From assembly GCF_030145185.1 (NCBI RefSeq), contig NZ_JAQYWB010000001.1, positions 1-64,000 on the forward strand: a DNA stretch of 64,000 nt. The letters are read 5' to 3'. This DNA is from Desulfoluna sp. GTDB taxonomy: Bacteria; Desulfobacterota; Desulfobacteria; Desulfobacterales; Desulfolunaceae. Numbering within the stretch: position 1 is the first letter of the stretch; every line of letters starts with the position of its first letter. Both the position numbers and the translations under genes were made by a program. Positions 9,444-18,391 of the stretch are shown here, piece after piece. The notes under the pieces were generated by a model. That model saw only the letters and a program-made list of their open reading frames with translations, had not been told where the DNA came from and searched no databases.

Positions 9444-9601
9444 TCACCGGGATCACAACAGAAAGCCGCGACGGCGCGCTGGCAAAAAAGGCAACCCTGG
9501 CCCTTGACCTTGCCTTAAAAATCAACGAAGATCTGACCCAACGTCAAAACAACGCCGGAGCCCGATACAATCAAAGGGACCCCGGTCTTCCAATACTCTG
9601 A
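9440..9601 (+). CDS. Possible small ORF between aminotransferase and lpxB
   Basis: A GTG overlapping the aminotransferase stop (GTGA) opens a 53-codon frame, beginning V/M-ITGITTESRDGAL and ending GLPIL. It fills most of the gap to lpxB and has an unremarkable, protein-like composition (ALAKKATLALDLALK looks helical). I recognise no family. It could be a translated small protein, the relic of a longer gene once present between the two neighbours, or chance. Confidence 0.3.
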   Translation: MITGITTESRDGALAKKATLALDLALKINEDLTQRQNNAGARYNQRDPGLPIL

Positions 9602-9636
9602 AAAGAGGGTCCTCACCGACCCGCAAAGGCAAGGTT

Positions 9637-10734
9637 GTGAAACTTTTTATCGTTGCAGGTGAACCCTCCGGTGACATGCATGCCACCGAGCTGGTTCACG
9701 CCCTTAAAAACGCATCCCCTGACATTGATGTCTACTCCGCAGGTGGCCCCGGACTGGCCGCCTGCTCAACCCAGGTGGCGGATCTCGCCAGTCTTGCCGT
9801 CACCGGATTCTTTGAGGTCTTAAGTTACCTGCCCACGATTATCCGCATTTTTAATCAGATCGCAGCAAAAATCGAAGAGATTGATCCCGACGTGGTGATC
9901 TTCACCGACTACCCCGACTTCAACTTCCGCATGGCCAAACGCGTGGCCAAGCCGGGCCGTAAGCTCGTCTACTTCATCAGCCCCCAGCTCTGGGCCTGGC
10001 GAAAAGGGCGTCTTAAACTGATCAAAAAATACATCGACAAGATGCTGGTGCTCTTTCCCTTCGAAGAGGGCTTCTACAGAGAAAATGGGGTGGAAGCCGC
10101 CTTTGTGGGCAACCCTCTGGTGAACACCATCCCCGCCATGAAGGAGGAGACCCGGGGCGTCCAGGGCCCGCATCGTATCCTGCTCCTGCCCGGTTCCCGG
10201 AGCAAAGAGGTCAAATCTAACCTGGCCACCATGTGCGAAGCCAAAAAAAAGATGGGGGGTAAAATCGAGGCCCGGTTCTCCGTCCTGAAACACCCCAGCC
10301 TCGACCCGGCTCTCTTTGCCTGTGCCGAGGAGGCGAATATCCGCGTGTTTGAAGGCAACCCCCATGACGAATTCCAGCAGGTAGACCTGGCCATCGCCTG
10401 CTCCGGTACCGTCACCTTCGAGCTGGCTCTCTCCGGGGTTCCCACGGTGGTCCTCTACCGCATGAACCCCGTCACCTACCATGTGGCCAAGCGCCTGGTG
10501 AAGGTGGATGCCATCTCCATTCCCAACCTCATCTTAAAGGCCCATGTCTTCCCCGAGCTGATCCAGGAAGCCGCCTCCCCCGAAGGCCTCGCAGACGAGG
10601 TGCTCGCGATCTTGAATGATCCCGCCCGCCTCACCCACATCCGAAAAGAGCTGGCCCGCTTCCGCACCCTCGTCAAAGCCTTTGATGCGGATTACGCAGC
10701 AAAAGAGATTTTTTCTCTCATCGATTCCAAATAA
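9637..10734 (+). CDS. lpxB: Lipid-A-disaccharide synthase
   Basis: A GT19-family glycosyltransferase that joins UDP-2,3-diacylglucosamine and lipid X to form the lipid A disaccharide on the inner face of the inner membrane. The 365-residue protein starts with the hallmark GEPSGD (residues 8-13). It also has PDVVIFTDYPDFNFRMAK, the YFISPQLWAWRKGR segment, LLLPGSR, and the C-terminal SGTVTFELALSGVPTVVLYR nucleotide-binding loop. Length is normal for the family. The start is a GTG with AAGG upstream; the next ATG would lose the N-terminal strand and the GEPSGD motif. It shows that the organism makes lipopolysaccharide or lipo-oligosaccharide, and it is probably transcribed with the aminotransferase upstream. 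Confidence 0.96.
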   Translation: MKLFIVAGEPSGDMHATELVHALKNASPDIDVYSAGGPGLAACSTQVADLASLAVTGFFEVLSYLPTIIRIFNQIAAKIEEIDPDVVIFTDYPDFNFRMAKRVAKPGRKLVYFISPQLWAWRKGRLKLIKKYIDKMLVLFPFEEGFYRENGVEAAFVGNPLVNTIPAMKEETRGVQGPHRILLLPGSRSKEVKSNLATMCEAKKKMGGKIEARFSVLKHPSLDPALFACAEEANIRVFEGNPHDEFQQVDLAIACSGTVTFELALSGVPTVVLYRMNPVTYHVAKRLVKVDAISIPNLILKAHVFPELIQEAASPEGLADEVLAILNDPARLTHIRKELARFRTLVKAFDADYAAKEIFSLIDSK

Positions 10735-10735
10735 A

Positions 10736-10955
10736 AATTGTAACTATTCAGTGTATGCCTCCGGCGGCCCTGCCGGGGGCTAAACTTTTGAAAAGTTTAA
10801 CAAACAGGTCTTAAATAAATATTTCAAATTTGCATCACCCCAAATACGGATGTGATTTGATCCGAGGAACGAGGGGCAAAGCGCATTCGTAACCAGCTTT
10901 CAAGGTGGCACACCTTGCCGCCGGAGGCTTTTTTTAGAGCTGAATAGTTACAATT
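10736..10955. repeat. REP-like element framed by 16-bp perfect inverted repeats
   Basis: AATTGTAACTATTCAG (10736-10751) is exactly complementary to 10940-10955. Inside lies a full copy of the window's REP-like element (10757-10936), which starts GCCTCCGGCGG and ends CCGCCGGAGGC. The same interior recurs, split by a tandem array, at 53411-53838. The outer 16-bp repeat is not seen elsewhere in the window. Confidence 0.75.
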
Positions 10956-10989
10956 AAAAAAGCCTGTGCATCTCTGCACAGGCTTTTTT
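10956..10989. terminator. Bidirectional terminator between lpxB and panB
   Basis: AAAAAAGCCTGTGCA (10956-10970) pairs with TGCACAGGCTTTTTT (10975-10989) around a TCTC loop. Poly-A and poly-T flanks allow termination of both convergent genes. Confidence 0.9.
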
Positions 10990-11041
10990 GATAATCACAG
11001 GGCCTCGGTACCATAGGGTACCGAAAGCCATTTTTTTCGTT

Positions 11042-11830
11042 CTACTCGTAGCAATGTTCCGGTGCAGGGAACTCGCCCCCTTTCACCTCATCGATAAAGC
11101 CTTTGATCCCCTTTCTCGCCTCGTCACCCAGGTGGGTGTACTTCTTGACGAACTTGGGCACATGACCAGAGTTGATGCCCAGCATGTCGTGCATCACGAG
11201 AATCTGGCCGTCACAATCAGGGCCGGCACCTATACCGATGGTGGGGATGGAAAGGGCCGCCGTGATGGATTTGGCGATATGACTGGGGATACCCTCCAGA
11301 ACCACGGAGAAGGCACCGGCCTCCTGAACGGCCAGGGCGTCGGCCATCAGACGGTCTTCATCACGCTGCACCCTGAAGCCCCCCATCTGGTGGACCGACT
11401 GCGGGGTCAGGCCGATGTGAGCCTGCACGGGGATACCCGCAGAGGAAATTTTGTTTATCACATCACAAACCGAGGCACCGCCCTCAAGCTTTACAGCAGA
11501 CGCGTCCGTCTCCTTGAGAAAACGTCCGGCATTTTTCACCGCATCTTCCACACTGGCCTGGTAGGCCATAAAGGGCATATCCCCCACCACCATGGTGCGT
11601 TTGCATGCCCGTGCGACAATACGGGTGTGATAGATCATCTCATCCATAGTGACATGAAGGGTGCTGTTGCCCCCTTGAATCACCATGCCCAGAGAATCAC
11701 CCACAAGAATCATGTCCACCCCCGACTCATCCATGAGGGTAGCAAAGGGAAAATCATAAGCCGTCATGGCCGTGATCTTCTCCCCTTCCTTCTTCCTTTT
11801 GTAAAGCGTTGTGACGGTAACCTTTTTCAT
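11042..11830 (-). CDS. panB: 3-methyl-2-oxobutanoate hydroxymethyltransferase
   Basis: This enzyme transfers the hydroxymethyl group of 5,10-methylene-tetrahydrofolate to 2-oxoisovalerate, giving ketopantoate for pantothenate and CoA synthesis. The 262-residue decameric-type TIM barrel has [27 protein letters not shown] (split across strand 1-2), the metal-binding VGDS Asp, [23 protein letters not shown] and the [17 protein letters not shown] segment. Length is typical. GGAAGGTG precedes the ATG. Only 16 bp separate it from the upstream thyX, so they form an operon of two methylene-THF consumers. This is a sensible pairing beside the tetrahydrofolate and CoA-dependent acetyl-CoA pathway genes. 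Confidence 0.96.
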   Translation of the reverse strand: MKKVTVTTLYKRKKEGEKITAMTAYDFPFATLMDESGVDMILVGDSLGMVIQGGNSTLHVTMDEMIYHTRIVARACKRTMVVGDMPFMAYQASVEDAVKNAGRFLKETDASAVKLEGGASVCDVINKISSAGIPVQAHIGLTPQSVHQMGGFRVQRDEDRLMADALAVQEAGAFSVVLEGIPSHIAKSITAALSIPTIGIGAGPDCDGQILVMHDMLGINSGHVPKFVKKYTHLGDEARKGIKGFIDEVKGGEFPAPEHCYE

Positions 11831-11846
11831 GACACCTTCCCTTATG

Positions 11847-13262
11847 TTATTGCATATTGGAAAAAAGTTGTTTCATTTCAACTTGTTTACCGCAACTCAT
11901 TTTGCCTTCCGGACACACACCGTCCATAAAGCATCCCGGTCCCACCTTCCCAAAAAGAACCGGAGAAATCCCCCGCACGGCGGAAAGCATCCCCACGGCG
12001 TAATTTCGAATCTCCCACTGCGCACGATCACAGCAGCGCAGTTTGAGAAAATGATAAAGCTCTCGGCCGTTCATGGTGGTCACCACGTCCATCACGTTGC
12101 CGCTGAGGTAAAGATATACGAGATCCTCTTCCATCACGCCGGCGTCACGAAAGGCCTCGTAAAGGTCCATGCTCTTTTCAAAACAGCCCATGTAGATCTC
12201 TTTGGCTGCTTCATTTTCGGTGACCGTTTCAGGCAACACGCAGGTTCGGCTCTTGCCGAATTCGGTAAAAGAGGGTACCAGCAGAGATTGAATGCGATGT
12301 CGCGCCAGGTGCGTCAGGCAGGACAGGCTCATGTCATTCAAACGAAAGGTAACGTTGACCTGCTCCAATTCCCGTTTGCGACGATCGGAGGTGACAATCT
12401 CGATCACCTGGGAGGCCAGCCCATCGTTGTCTCGTAGCAACGTAAGGGCATCGGAAGAGGAGCACCCGGCGTGGGACGCAAGGGCAGAAACAGCCACCAT
12501 CAGATCGGGCTCTCCAGAGTGGGTCAAAAGTTCCACCAGCGCGCCCTCCCCTTCAGGGCGGCGCGAAAGGCCTGTGCCTGTGACCAGAGCCCGGAGTCGG
12601 CTCTCTTTATCCTCCCGCCCTTTCTCCACCTTGGCGAGGTCATCAAACACATCGGGAAGAATCTCTCGAGCCTGGGCAAGGAGGCTCTCGCCGATCTGCC
12701 TGATTTCCGGATAAGCGGCCCCCCGACCCTGAAGTGAGGAATGAAGGATATGAAGCAGCTCCCGGGCATTCACCGTACAATAAATATGGCTTCGCAGGCA
12801 GTAGGGGAGCACAAAACGGGCATCTTCCTTGGGAATACCGGCTTCCAGCAGTTTGTGATAATCATCGAACAACGCTTTGGAAAGGGCCTCGAAGCGATCC
12901 CTGATGGAGGCGTCGGCTTCCCCCCCCTCTTTCAAACGGAATTCGGGAAGCAAACCGCCCATCTCGGAATAATCCACGTAACGGCGCGACTTGATGGTGT
13001 AGGCGGCCAGGCGGAATTCGATCAAAAACTGCTCAAAAAAAGCGGAAACATTCTCAAAGGCGATATTAAAGACGGCATGCTCCGTAATGGTCACATGCCC
13101 CAGGGCCACGACCCTCTTAATCAGCGGGCCGATATTGGTACGATCCGTGTTCTCATAGATCTCTGTGGCCGCCCCTTTGGTGGATGAAATACGCGCGGCA
13201 GAAGCGCAAATGCGTTCGGGTTCCGGTGTAAAGGCAAGTATGACTGCTCTTGCTTTTTCCAT
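11847..13262 (-). CDS. thyX: Double-length FAD-dependent thymidylate synthase (ThyX family)
   Basis: Flavin-dependent thymidylate synthases methylate dUMP with methylene-THF. This 471-residue protein is about twice the usual ~230 residues and contains two ThyX-like halves. The N-terminal half has [17 protein letters not shown], then [17 protein letters not shown], where the RHR of the family motif is replaced by EFR but the Ser-Arg-Arg-Tyr part is kept. It then has NARELLHIL and PEIR. The C-terminal half has [12 protein letters not shown], keeping RHR, then [12 protein letters not shown] and AQWEIR. The two halves therefore carry complementary parts of the motif and may form one composite site, which is inference. 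I chose the ATG at 13262; GAGGAG lies 12 bases upstream. A long upstream open frame has no ThyX content. It is followed at 16 bp by panB. Confidence 0.85.
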   Translation of the reverse strand: MEKARAVILAFTPEPERICASAARISSTKGAATEIYENTDRTNIGPLIKRVVALGHVTITEHAVFNIAFENVSAFFEQFLIEFRLAAYTIKSRRYVDYSEMGGLLPEFRLKEGGEADASIRDRFEALSKALFDDYHKLLEAGIPKEDARFVLPYCLRSHIYCTVNARELLHILHSSLQGRGAAYPEIRQIGESLLAQAREILPDVFDDLAKVEKGREDKESRLRALVTGTGLSRRPEGEGALVELLTHSGEPDLMVAVSALASHAGCSSSDALTLLRDNDGLASQVIEIVTSDRRKRELEQVNVTFRLNDMSLSCLTHLARHRIQSLLVPSFTEFGKSRTCVLPETVTENEAAKEIYMGCFEKSMDLYEAFRDAGVMEEDLVYLYLSGNVMDVVTTMNGRELYHFLKLRCCDRAQWEIRNYAVGMLSAVRGISPVLFGKVGPGCFMDGVCPEGKMSCGKQVEMKQLFSNMQ

Positions 13263-13573
13263 ATGGATGTTCTGCTCCTCAATAATGGATAATAAAGGGG
13301 GGAGTGGGGGTTCCCCTCCGCCTGAAAAAGGCCCGGCCACTGCAAGCCTGAGCCCTCTCTCTTTTTCGGGAATCCACCCCCGTGGGTGAAGGCCGACCTC
13401 TCCTGCCGCCCATGTCGGGTCGTCTTGACCGCAGCCTGAAAGTGCCGCCCCCATGCAATGGAAGAGACGCTCTAAGAATCAATCAGGGCCATCGCTTTTA
13501 CGTATATTCCCGGGACCGGGCAGGGATGTCTACATGACATATAATAAAGCTGGAAGCCAGGGCAAGGGGTAAA
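13263..13573. other. GC-rich leader upstream of thyX
   Basis: This 310-bp, gene-free stretch on the thyX side has several short GC stems (for example GGAGGGG near 13310 and CCACCCCCGTGGGTG near 13374). I could not match it to a known riboswitch. It may be a structured 5' leader of the thyX-panB message. Confidence 0.35.
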
Positions 13574-13602
13574 AAAACGGGATGCTGTCAACATCCCGTT
13601 TT
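13574..13602 (-). terminator. Terminator after cooC (minus-strand copy)
   Basis: AAAACGGGATG (13574-13584) pairs with CATCCCGTTTT (13592-13602) across a 7-nt loop. Poly-A on the left becomes poly-T on the minus strand. It ends the RACo-cooC transcript. Confidence 0.85.
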
Positions 13603-13665
13603 CACAATATCATATCAAATACACATCTCTTCCGGGCGGTCCGGCACGTATCGATCCGCCGGAGA

Positions 13666-14430
13666 TCAGGAGACCGTGGCCAAAACCTTCTCCATGACAC
13701 CATTGACGGCCTGCGCCGATGGCGCATCATCGGAAAGGTCCAGCATGGAACGCCTCTCCATATCCAAAGCGCCTAACTGAGGATCATCGGGGATGGTGCC
13801 TACGATCTCGACCCCGATCTCCTTGACTTCGGCCAGAAAGGTTTCGTTCAAGGTCTCAGGTGCCCGGGTCACCACCAGCCCCTTGTGCCTCACGTCGAGC
13901 TTCAGGTCATCGAGCATGTCATGAATTCTCTTGACCGCACGCAGCCCCCTTAAAGAGTAATCGGTGACCAGAAGCAGATAATCCACCCGACCACTGGTGC
14001 GGCGACTCAAATGCTCCATCCCCGCTTCGTTGTCCACCACCATATATTTGTAGTTGGAAGCCAACTCCTCGGTGAACCGATTCAGGATATTGTTCACCAT
14101 GCAGTAGCACCCCTGCCCCTCCTGGCGTCCCATCACAAGAAGGTCAAAATCTCGTTTCTCGATAATCACCTGATTGATGAGAAGTTCCAGGTAATTCACC
14201 TTGTCCATACCCGACGGAACGCCCTGGGGGTCTTTCATAAAGCCTTCACGAATATCCCCAACGGTCTTTTCTACCTCAATCCCTAAGGTCTCCCCGAGGT
14301 TGCTGTTGGGATCCGCATCGACAGCCAGTACCGGTGAGATACCGTTGGCCGCAAGGTACCGCACCACTTGAGACGCTGTGGTGGTTTTTCCGGTACCGCC
14401 CTTACCTGCAACTGCTATTACTTTTCCCAT
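13666..14430 (-). CDS. cooC: CooC-type nickel-insertion ATPase (copy 1)
   Basis: A MinD/NifH-family ATPase that, in CooC/AcsF proteins, delivers or locks Ni in the C-cluster of CO dehydrogenase or the A-cluster of acetyl-CoA synthase. The 254-residue protein starts with the deviant Walker A loop AGKGGTGKTT (residues 8-17). Its DADPNSNLGE Switch-I segment follows, then GQGCYC with the Cys-x-Cys pair at 108/110 that binds metal in characterised CooC proteins. VVDNEAGMEHLSRR is the Walker B/Switch II region. The ATG at 14430 has GAGG six bases upstream; the frame extends four codons further to a TTG without support. It lies 56 bp after the corrinoid activator gene. The plus-strand acs operon ends with a second, divergent cooC at 28342. 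Confidence 0.9.
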   Translation of the reverse strand: MGKVIAVAGKGGTGKTTTASQVVRYLAANGISPVLAVDADPNSNLGETLGIEVEKTVGDIREGFMKDPQGVPSGMDKVNYLELLINQVIIEKRDFDLLVMGRQEGQGCYCMVNNILNRFTEELASNYKYMVVDNEAGMEHLSRRTSGRVDYLLLVTDYSLRGLRAVKRIHDMLDDLKLDVRHKGLVVTRAPETLNETFLAEVKEIGVEIVGTIPDDPQLGALDMERRSMLDLSDDAPSAQAVNGVMEKVLATVS

Positions 14431-14486
14431 AGTCATCCTCAATCAGGGGTCCTGTTTAACAAATATCATCAGCGACTCATCACACC

Positions 14487-16421
14487 CTACCTATGACACA
14501 GCCTCGCCTTAAGACGCGGAAACAGATTCAGATCGGTATGAGGCAAAAAGAGCGCTGCAATATAATGGTCCATATACGAAGGGGTCTCTGAGAGTTCAAA
14601 GTTAGTCATCATACGCACCACCTGCACGACATCCTGCCGCAAGGTATTGGTCAGGGCGCTCATCTTTGCACCCATCAGGGACCCATTGCCGATAAAGGTG
14701 ACCTTGTCCGTGTCGATCTCTGGAAGGAAGCCGATGGTAAAGGCGCGATCCAGGTCGATGTAGCTGCCGAAGCCTCCAGCCAGAATAATCTCTTCAATGT
14801 CAGAGATTGAAAGCCCAACTTCATTTAACAGGGTTTCACAGCCGCTGTAAACAGCCCCCTTGGCCCGGATCAGGTTATCAATGTCGGGCTCCGTTAAGCT
14901 GATATCCCGTCCGATATCGGTATCATCGGCCCAGACAAGCACATATTCGGTGATGCCTTCATTTTCCCGGAGCCGGGGGGTGTGAATGTCCGTATTAAAT
15001 TTTCCGCGGCTGTCGATGAGTTTATTTTCAAAAAACACCGCCACCGCTGTAATCAGGCCCGTCCCGCATATCCCCCGGGGACGAACTCCCCCCACGGTGC
15101 GCAGCATCGGCTCCCAGGAGACAGGATCAATGGAAAAATCCTCAATGGCCCCGGGGGCTGCCCTCATGCCGAATTTAATCCCTCCGCCCTCAAAGGCGGG
15201 ACCCGCAGAGCAGGCCGTGCAAGCCAGCCACTCGTTGTTGCCGACGACAATCTCAGCATTGGTCCCGATATCGATGAAAAGAGTCAGCTTCTCGCTTCGA
15301 TACAGACCACTGCCCATCACCCCCGCCACAATATCTCCCCCCACATAGCTGGAGATAAGAGGATAGATTAGGGCTGTGGTGTGCTCAGCAAGAGCGAGGC
15401 CGATGCTTTGGGCTAAAAGGGGAGGATAAACATTGGCGGCTGGAACATAGGGTGCCCGGCGGATATTACGGGGATCCACGGCCAGCAGAAGCTGTGTCAT
15501 GGTGGTGTTACCGGCGATGGCGATGGTCGACACCTCCTCCATATCCACGCCGCTTCGCTCAAGAATCCGGCCCACAATGTCGTTGATGGTCTCCACCACG
15601 ACCTGTCGAAGCCGCTCCAGCCCTCCCTCCTTTTCAGCATAAATAATACGGGAGATGACATCCTCCCCGTAACTGACCTGCCCGTTGACCTTACCATACT
15701 GTTCTATAACCGAGGCATCCTTCAGGTCAAAGAGCTGTCCGTAAACGGTGGTGGTGCCGATATCCAGGGCGATGGCATAGTTAAAGGCCGTGCGATCCCC
15801 GGGTTGAATATTGATAATGCGGGACTTGTTGCCATCCTTTACCGGTCGCTCCAGAGTCACTGTGGCCTTGAACCCACCGTCACGCAGAACTTTGGGCATT
15901 TTCCGGATCACCGAGAAATCGATATCCAGTCCATTTTCACCCTTCACTTTTTTTAAATACTCAAACAGGCGGGTCACATCGGCACAGTGGTCCGATGCGT
16001 CAGGAGGAGGCAATTCCACATACACCTTCTCCATGGGAGGTATGAACAACCCTTCTTCCTTCAGGGCCTCAAAATCCATTTTGCGAATGTGCGCAGTGGT
16101 TCTCGGGGTCGCCTGGGGCAATTCGCCCCCCAGAAGTGCTGATGATTCCAGGGGGATACGCACCGTCAAATGATCCCGCACTTCCGTCTTGCAGGCAAAC
16201 CGCCACCCGCCTTCATACTCTTCCTGCGTCAATTTATCGCTTTGTTCACAGGCTGACACCCCCTGCTCCACCACCACACGACACTTTCCGCACACACCGC
16301 CCCCGCCACAGGATGCATTGATATGCACACCGGCATCCATGGCCGCCGAAAGGAGAGACTCCCCGGCAACGACCTCAATGGAGACATCATGGGGAATAAA
16401 GTGAACCGTAAATTTTTCCAT
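14487..16421 (-). CDS. RACo-type reductive activator of corrinoid protein
   Basis: An ATP-dependent activator that returns inactive Co(II) corrinoid protein to the Co(I) state. The 644-residue protein begins with a plant-type [2Fe-2S] ferredoxin domain: CGGGGVCGKC gives Cys38, Cys44 and Cys47, with Cys77 in RFACKTE. A linker and middle domain follow. From about residue 230 it has a large ASKHA-fold ATPase domain with ALDIGTTTVYGQLFDL, AIAGNTTMTQLLLAVDP, LFIDIGTNAEIVVG and ILAGGFGSYIDL. The architecture matches RACo/DUF4445 proteins, about 630 residues long. The ATG at 16421 follows GGGAGAGAG closely. It shares an operon with cooC copy 1 and faces the acs operon, so its likely client is the AcsC/AcsD corrinoid protein; it could instead serve another methyltransferase. 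Confidence 0.9.
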   Translation of the reverse strand: MEKFTVHFIPHDVSIEVVAGESLLSAAMDAGVHINASCGGGGVCGKCRVVVEQGVSACEQSDKLTQEEYEGGWRFACKTEVRDHLTVRIPLESSALLGGELPQATPRTTAHIRKMDFEALKEEGLFIPPMEKVYVELPPPDASDHCADVTRLFEYLKKVKGENGLDIDFSVIRKMPKVLRDGGFKATVTLERPVKDGNKSRIINIQPGDRTAFNYAIALDIGTTTVYGQLFDLKDASVIEQYGKVNGQVSYGEDVISRIIYAEKEGGLERLRQVVVETINDIVGRILERSGVDMEEVSTIAIAGNTTMTQLLLAVDPRNIRRAPYVPAANVYPPLLAQSIGLALAEHTTALIYPLISSYVGGDIVAGVMGSGLYRSEKLTLFIDIGTNAEIVVGNNEWLACTACSAGPAFEGGGIKFGMRAAPGAIEDFSIDPVSWEPMLRTVGGVRPRGICGTGLITAVAVFFENKLIDSRGKFNTDIHTPRLRENEGITEYVLVWADDTDIGRDISLTEPDIDNLIRAKGAVYSGCETLLNEVGLSISDIEEIILAGGFGSYIDLDRAFTIGFLPEIDTDKVTFIGNGSLMGAKMSALTNTLRQDVVQVVRMMTNFELSETPSYMDHYIAALFLPHTDLNLFPRLKARLCHR

Positions 16422-16560
16422 ACTCTCTCCCAAATGGATTATCACCAGCACCCGCTTAAAAAAGGGGTTCGATTAGCAAAAGGGGGACATAAATCAGATT
16501 CGCAGGTGCCATGGTAGCCCACAAACGTTAAGCAATCCAGCATTTACTCTTTGAAGATAA

Positions 16561-16587
16561 AAAAAGGCCGGCAAGCCGGCCTTTTTT
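16561..16587 (-). terminator. Terminator after fhs
   Basis: AAAAAGGCCGGC pairs with GCCGGCCTTTTT almost without a loop (AA), with A and T flanks on both sides. It separates fhs from the RACo-type gene. Confidence 0.85.
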
Positions 16588-16615
16588 CTCAAATTAAAAC
16601 GTCAGGCAACGTCCA

Positions 16616-18391
16616 TTAGAAAATGCCCTGAACCTTTCCTGTGTCCACATCGACATCGACCCTTCGGAAAGAGGGATTGGATGCGGTCCCCGGCATCAGA
16701 CTGATGGCCCCTGCGACGGGCACGATAAATCCGCCCCCTCCGTAGGTAAGCACTTCCCGGATCTGAAGTCGCCACCCCTCAGGAACCCCTTTAAGCGCAG
16801 GGTTGTCAGACAAAGACAGGTGGGTCTTGACCATGCAGAGGCCCAACTTAGCCAGCTCGGGATCGGCCTGAATCCGCTTGAGGGCGGCCAGGGCAGCCGC
16901 TGTGAAATCGACGCCGTCGGCACCATACACCTCGGTGGCGATCAGCTCGATGCGCTCTTTAACCGGCATATCAAGCTCGTAGAGGAATTTAAAGTCTGTC
17001 GGCTCTTCACAGGCCTCGATAACCGCATCGGCAAGGTCCAGAGCGCCGTCCCCACCCAATTCCCAATGATGAGACACTGCAAATTTAGCGCCTTCGGCCT
17101 CAACCAGTTCACGAACCTTATCCCGTTCACCCTCGGTGTCAGAAATAAAGGCGTTCAGGCAAACCACGGGGCTGATACCGGCCTTACGAACGTTGCGTAT
17201 ATGATGAATAAGGTTGCCGCACCCTTTTGCCACCCAGTCGATGCTTTCTTCACCGTACTCCTTGGGCAGGGGCTTCCCAGGTACGGGAACCGGGGCGCCA
17301 CCGTGACACTTAAGGGCACGAATGGTGGCCACAATCACCGCTGCGTCAGGAACCAAGCCACTGTAACGGCACTTGAGGTTCCAGAATTTTTCAAAACCGA
17401 TATCGGCTCCGAAACCGGACTCCGTCACATGGTATTCAGCAAGTTTGAGACCCACCTGATCGGCGATGATGGAGCTCTGGCCGATGGCAATGTTGGCAAA
17501 GGGACCTGCGTGTACAAGCACAGGCTGCCCTTCAAGGGTCTGCATCAGGTTGGGGTTCAGGGCATCAACCATCCAGGCGGTCATAGCCCCGGCCACTTCA
17601 AGGTCCTCGGTCGTTACGGGGTTGCCCTTCTTATCATAAGCCACCACGATTTTCCCCATGCGCTCACGCATGTCTTTTAGGCTGGTGGAGACGGAAAGAA
17701 TCGCCATCACTTCGGAGGAGACGGCGATGCCGAACTTAGAGCGCATCATGAACCCGTCACGCTTGCCGTTCACGCCGTCCATGCCAATGATAATATTTCG
17801 AAGGGATTGGCAGCAGAAATCGATGACCCAGCCCATTTCGACATTGGTGGGATCGACATCCAGACGACGCATCTTGGTGAGGCGGTCCAGCTGCTCATCG
17901 TTGTAGTTCCGCTCATGCTGCATGCGGGAGGTCAGCGCAACCATCGCCAGGTTATGTGCGTTCATGATGGCGTTGATGTCCCCGGTAAATCCGAGGGAAA
18001 AGGGGGTCAAAGGAATGCACTGTGCCAGGCCACCACCCGCGGCAGAACCTTTAATGTTCATGGTAGGGCCACCGGAAGGCTGGCGGATCGCGGCAGACAC
18101 TCGCTTCCCTCGTTTACCCAGCCCCTGAACAAGACCCATGGTAGAGGTGGATTTGCCCTCTCCAAGAGGCGTCGGGGTGATCGCGGTGACATCAATGTAC
18201 TTCCCATTGGGCTTGTCATGAAGCCGATCAAGCACCTGTCGGTAGTCAATTTTTCCGATGTAATGCCCCTGGGGAAGAAGCTCGTCTTTGGTGAGGCCGA
18301 ATTCCTCTGCCACCTCGTAGATGGTCTTCATCGTTTTTTCGGCGTCCTGAGCAATTTCCCAATCAGCGTGCTTCTTTGGATCTAAAGCCAT
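16616..18391 (-). CDS. fhs: Formate-tetrahydrofolate ligase
   Basis: ATP-dependent formation of 10-formyl-THF from formate, the entry step of the methyl branch of the Wood-Ljungdahl pathway; the reverse direction serves acetate oxidizers. The 591-residue protein has the ATP loop [17 protein letters not shown] (about 70-86), [48 protein letters not shown], and PGKPLPKEY. Length is slightly above the usual ~556 because of a longer N-terminus. AAGGAG precedes the ATG by seven bases. It is transcribed away from the acs operon out of a shared 0.9-kb region. The folD and metF-type genes that would complete the branch are not in the window. Confidence 0.97.
   Translation of the reverse strand: MALDPKKHADWEIAQDAEKTMKTIYEVAEEFGLTKDELLPQGHYIGKIDYRQVLDRLHDKPNGKYIDVTAITPTPLGEGKSTSTMGLVQGLGKRGKRVSAAIRQPSGGPTMNIKGSAAGGGLAQCIPLTPFSLGFTGDINAIMNAHNLAMVALTSRMQHERNYNDEQLDRLTKMRRLDVDPTNVEMGWVIDFCCQSLRNIIIGMDGVNGKRDGFMMRSKFGIAVSSEVMAILSVSTSLKDMRERMGKIVVAYDKKGNPVTTEDLEVAGAMTAWMVDALNPNLMQTLEGQPVLVHAGPFANIAIGQSSIIADQVGLKLAEYHVTESGFGADIGFEKFWNLKCRYSGLVPDAAVIVATIRALKCHGGAPVPVPGKPLPKEYGEESIDWVAKGCGNLIHHIRNVRKAGISPVVCLNAFISDTEGERDKVRELVEAEGAKFAVSHHWELGGDGALDLADAVIEACEEPTDFKFLYELDMPVKERIELIATEVYGADGVDFTAAALAALKRIQADPELAKLGLCMVKTHLSLSDNPALKGVPEGWRLQIREVLTYGGGGFIVPVAGAISLMPGTASNPSFRRVDVDVDTGKVQGIF

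Noticed and set aside
13263-13454. Longer N-terminus for the ThyX-like protein
   Set aside because: The 64 extra codons are Gly/Pro/Arg-rich, lack family similarity, and the ATG at 13262 gives a normal ThyX beginning.
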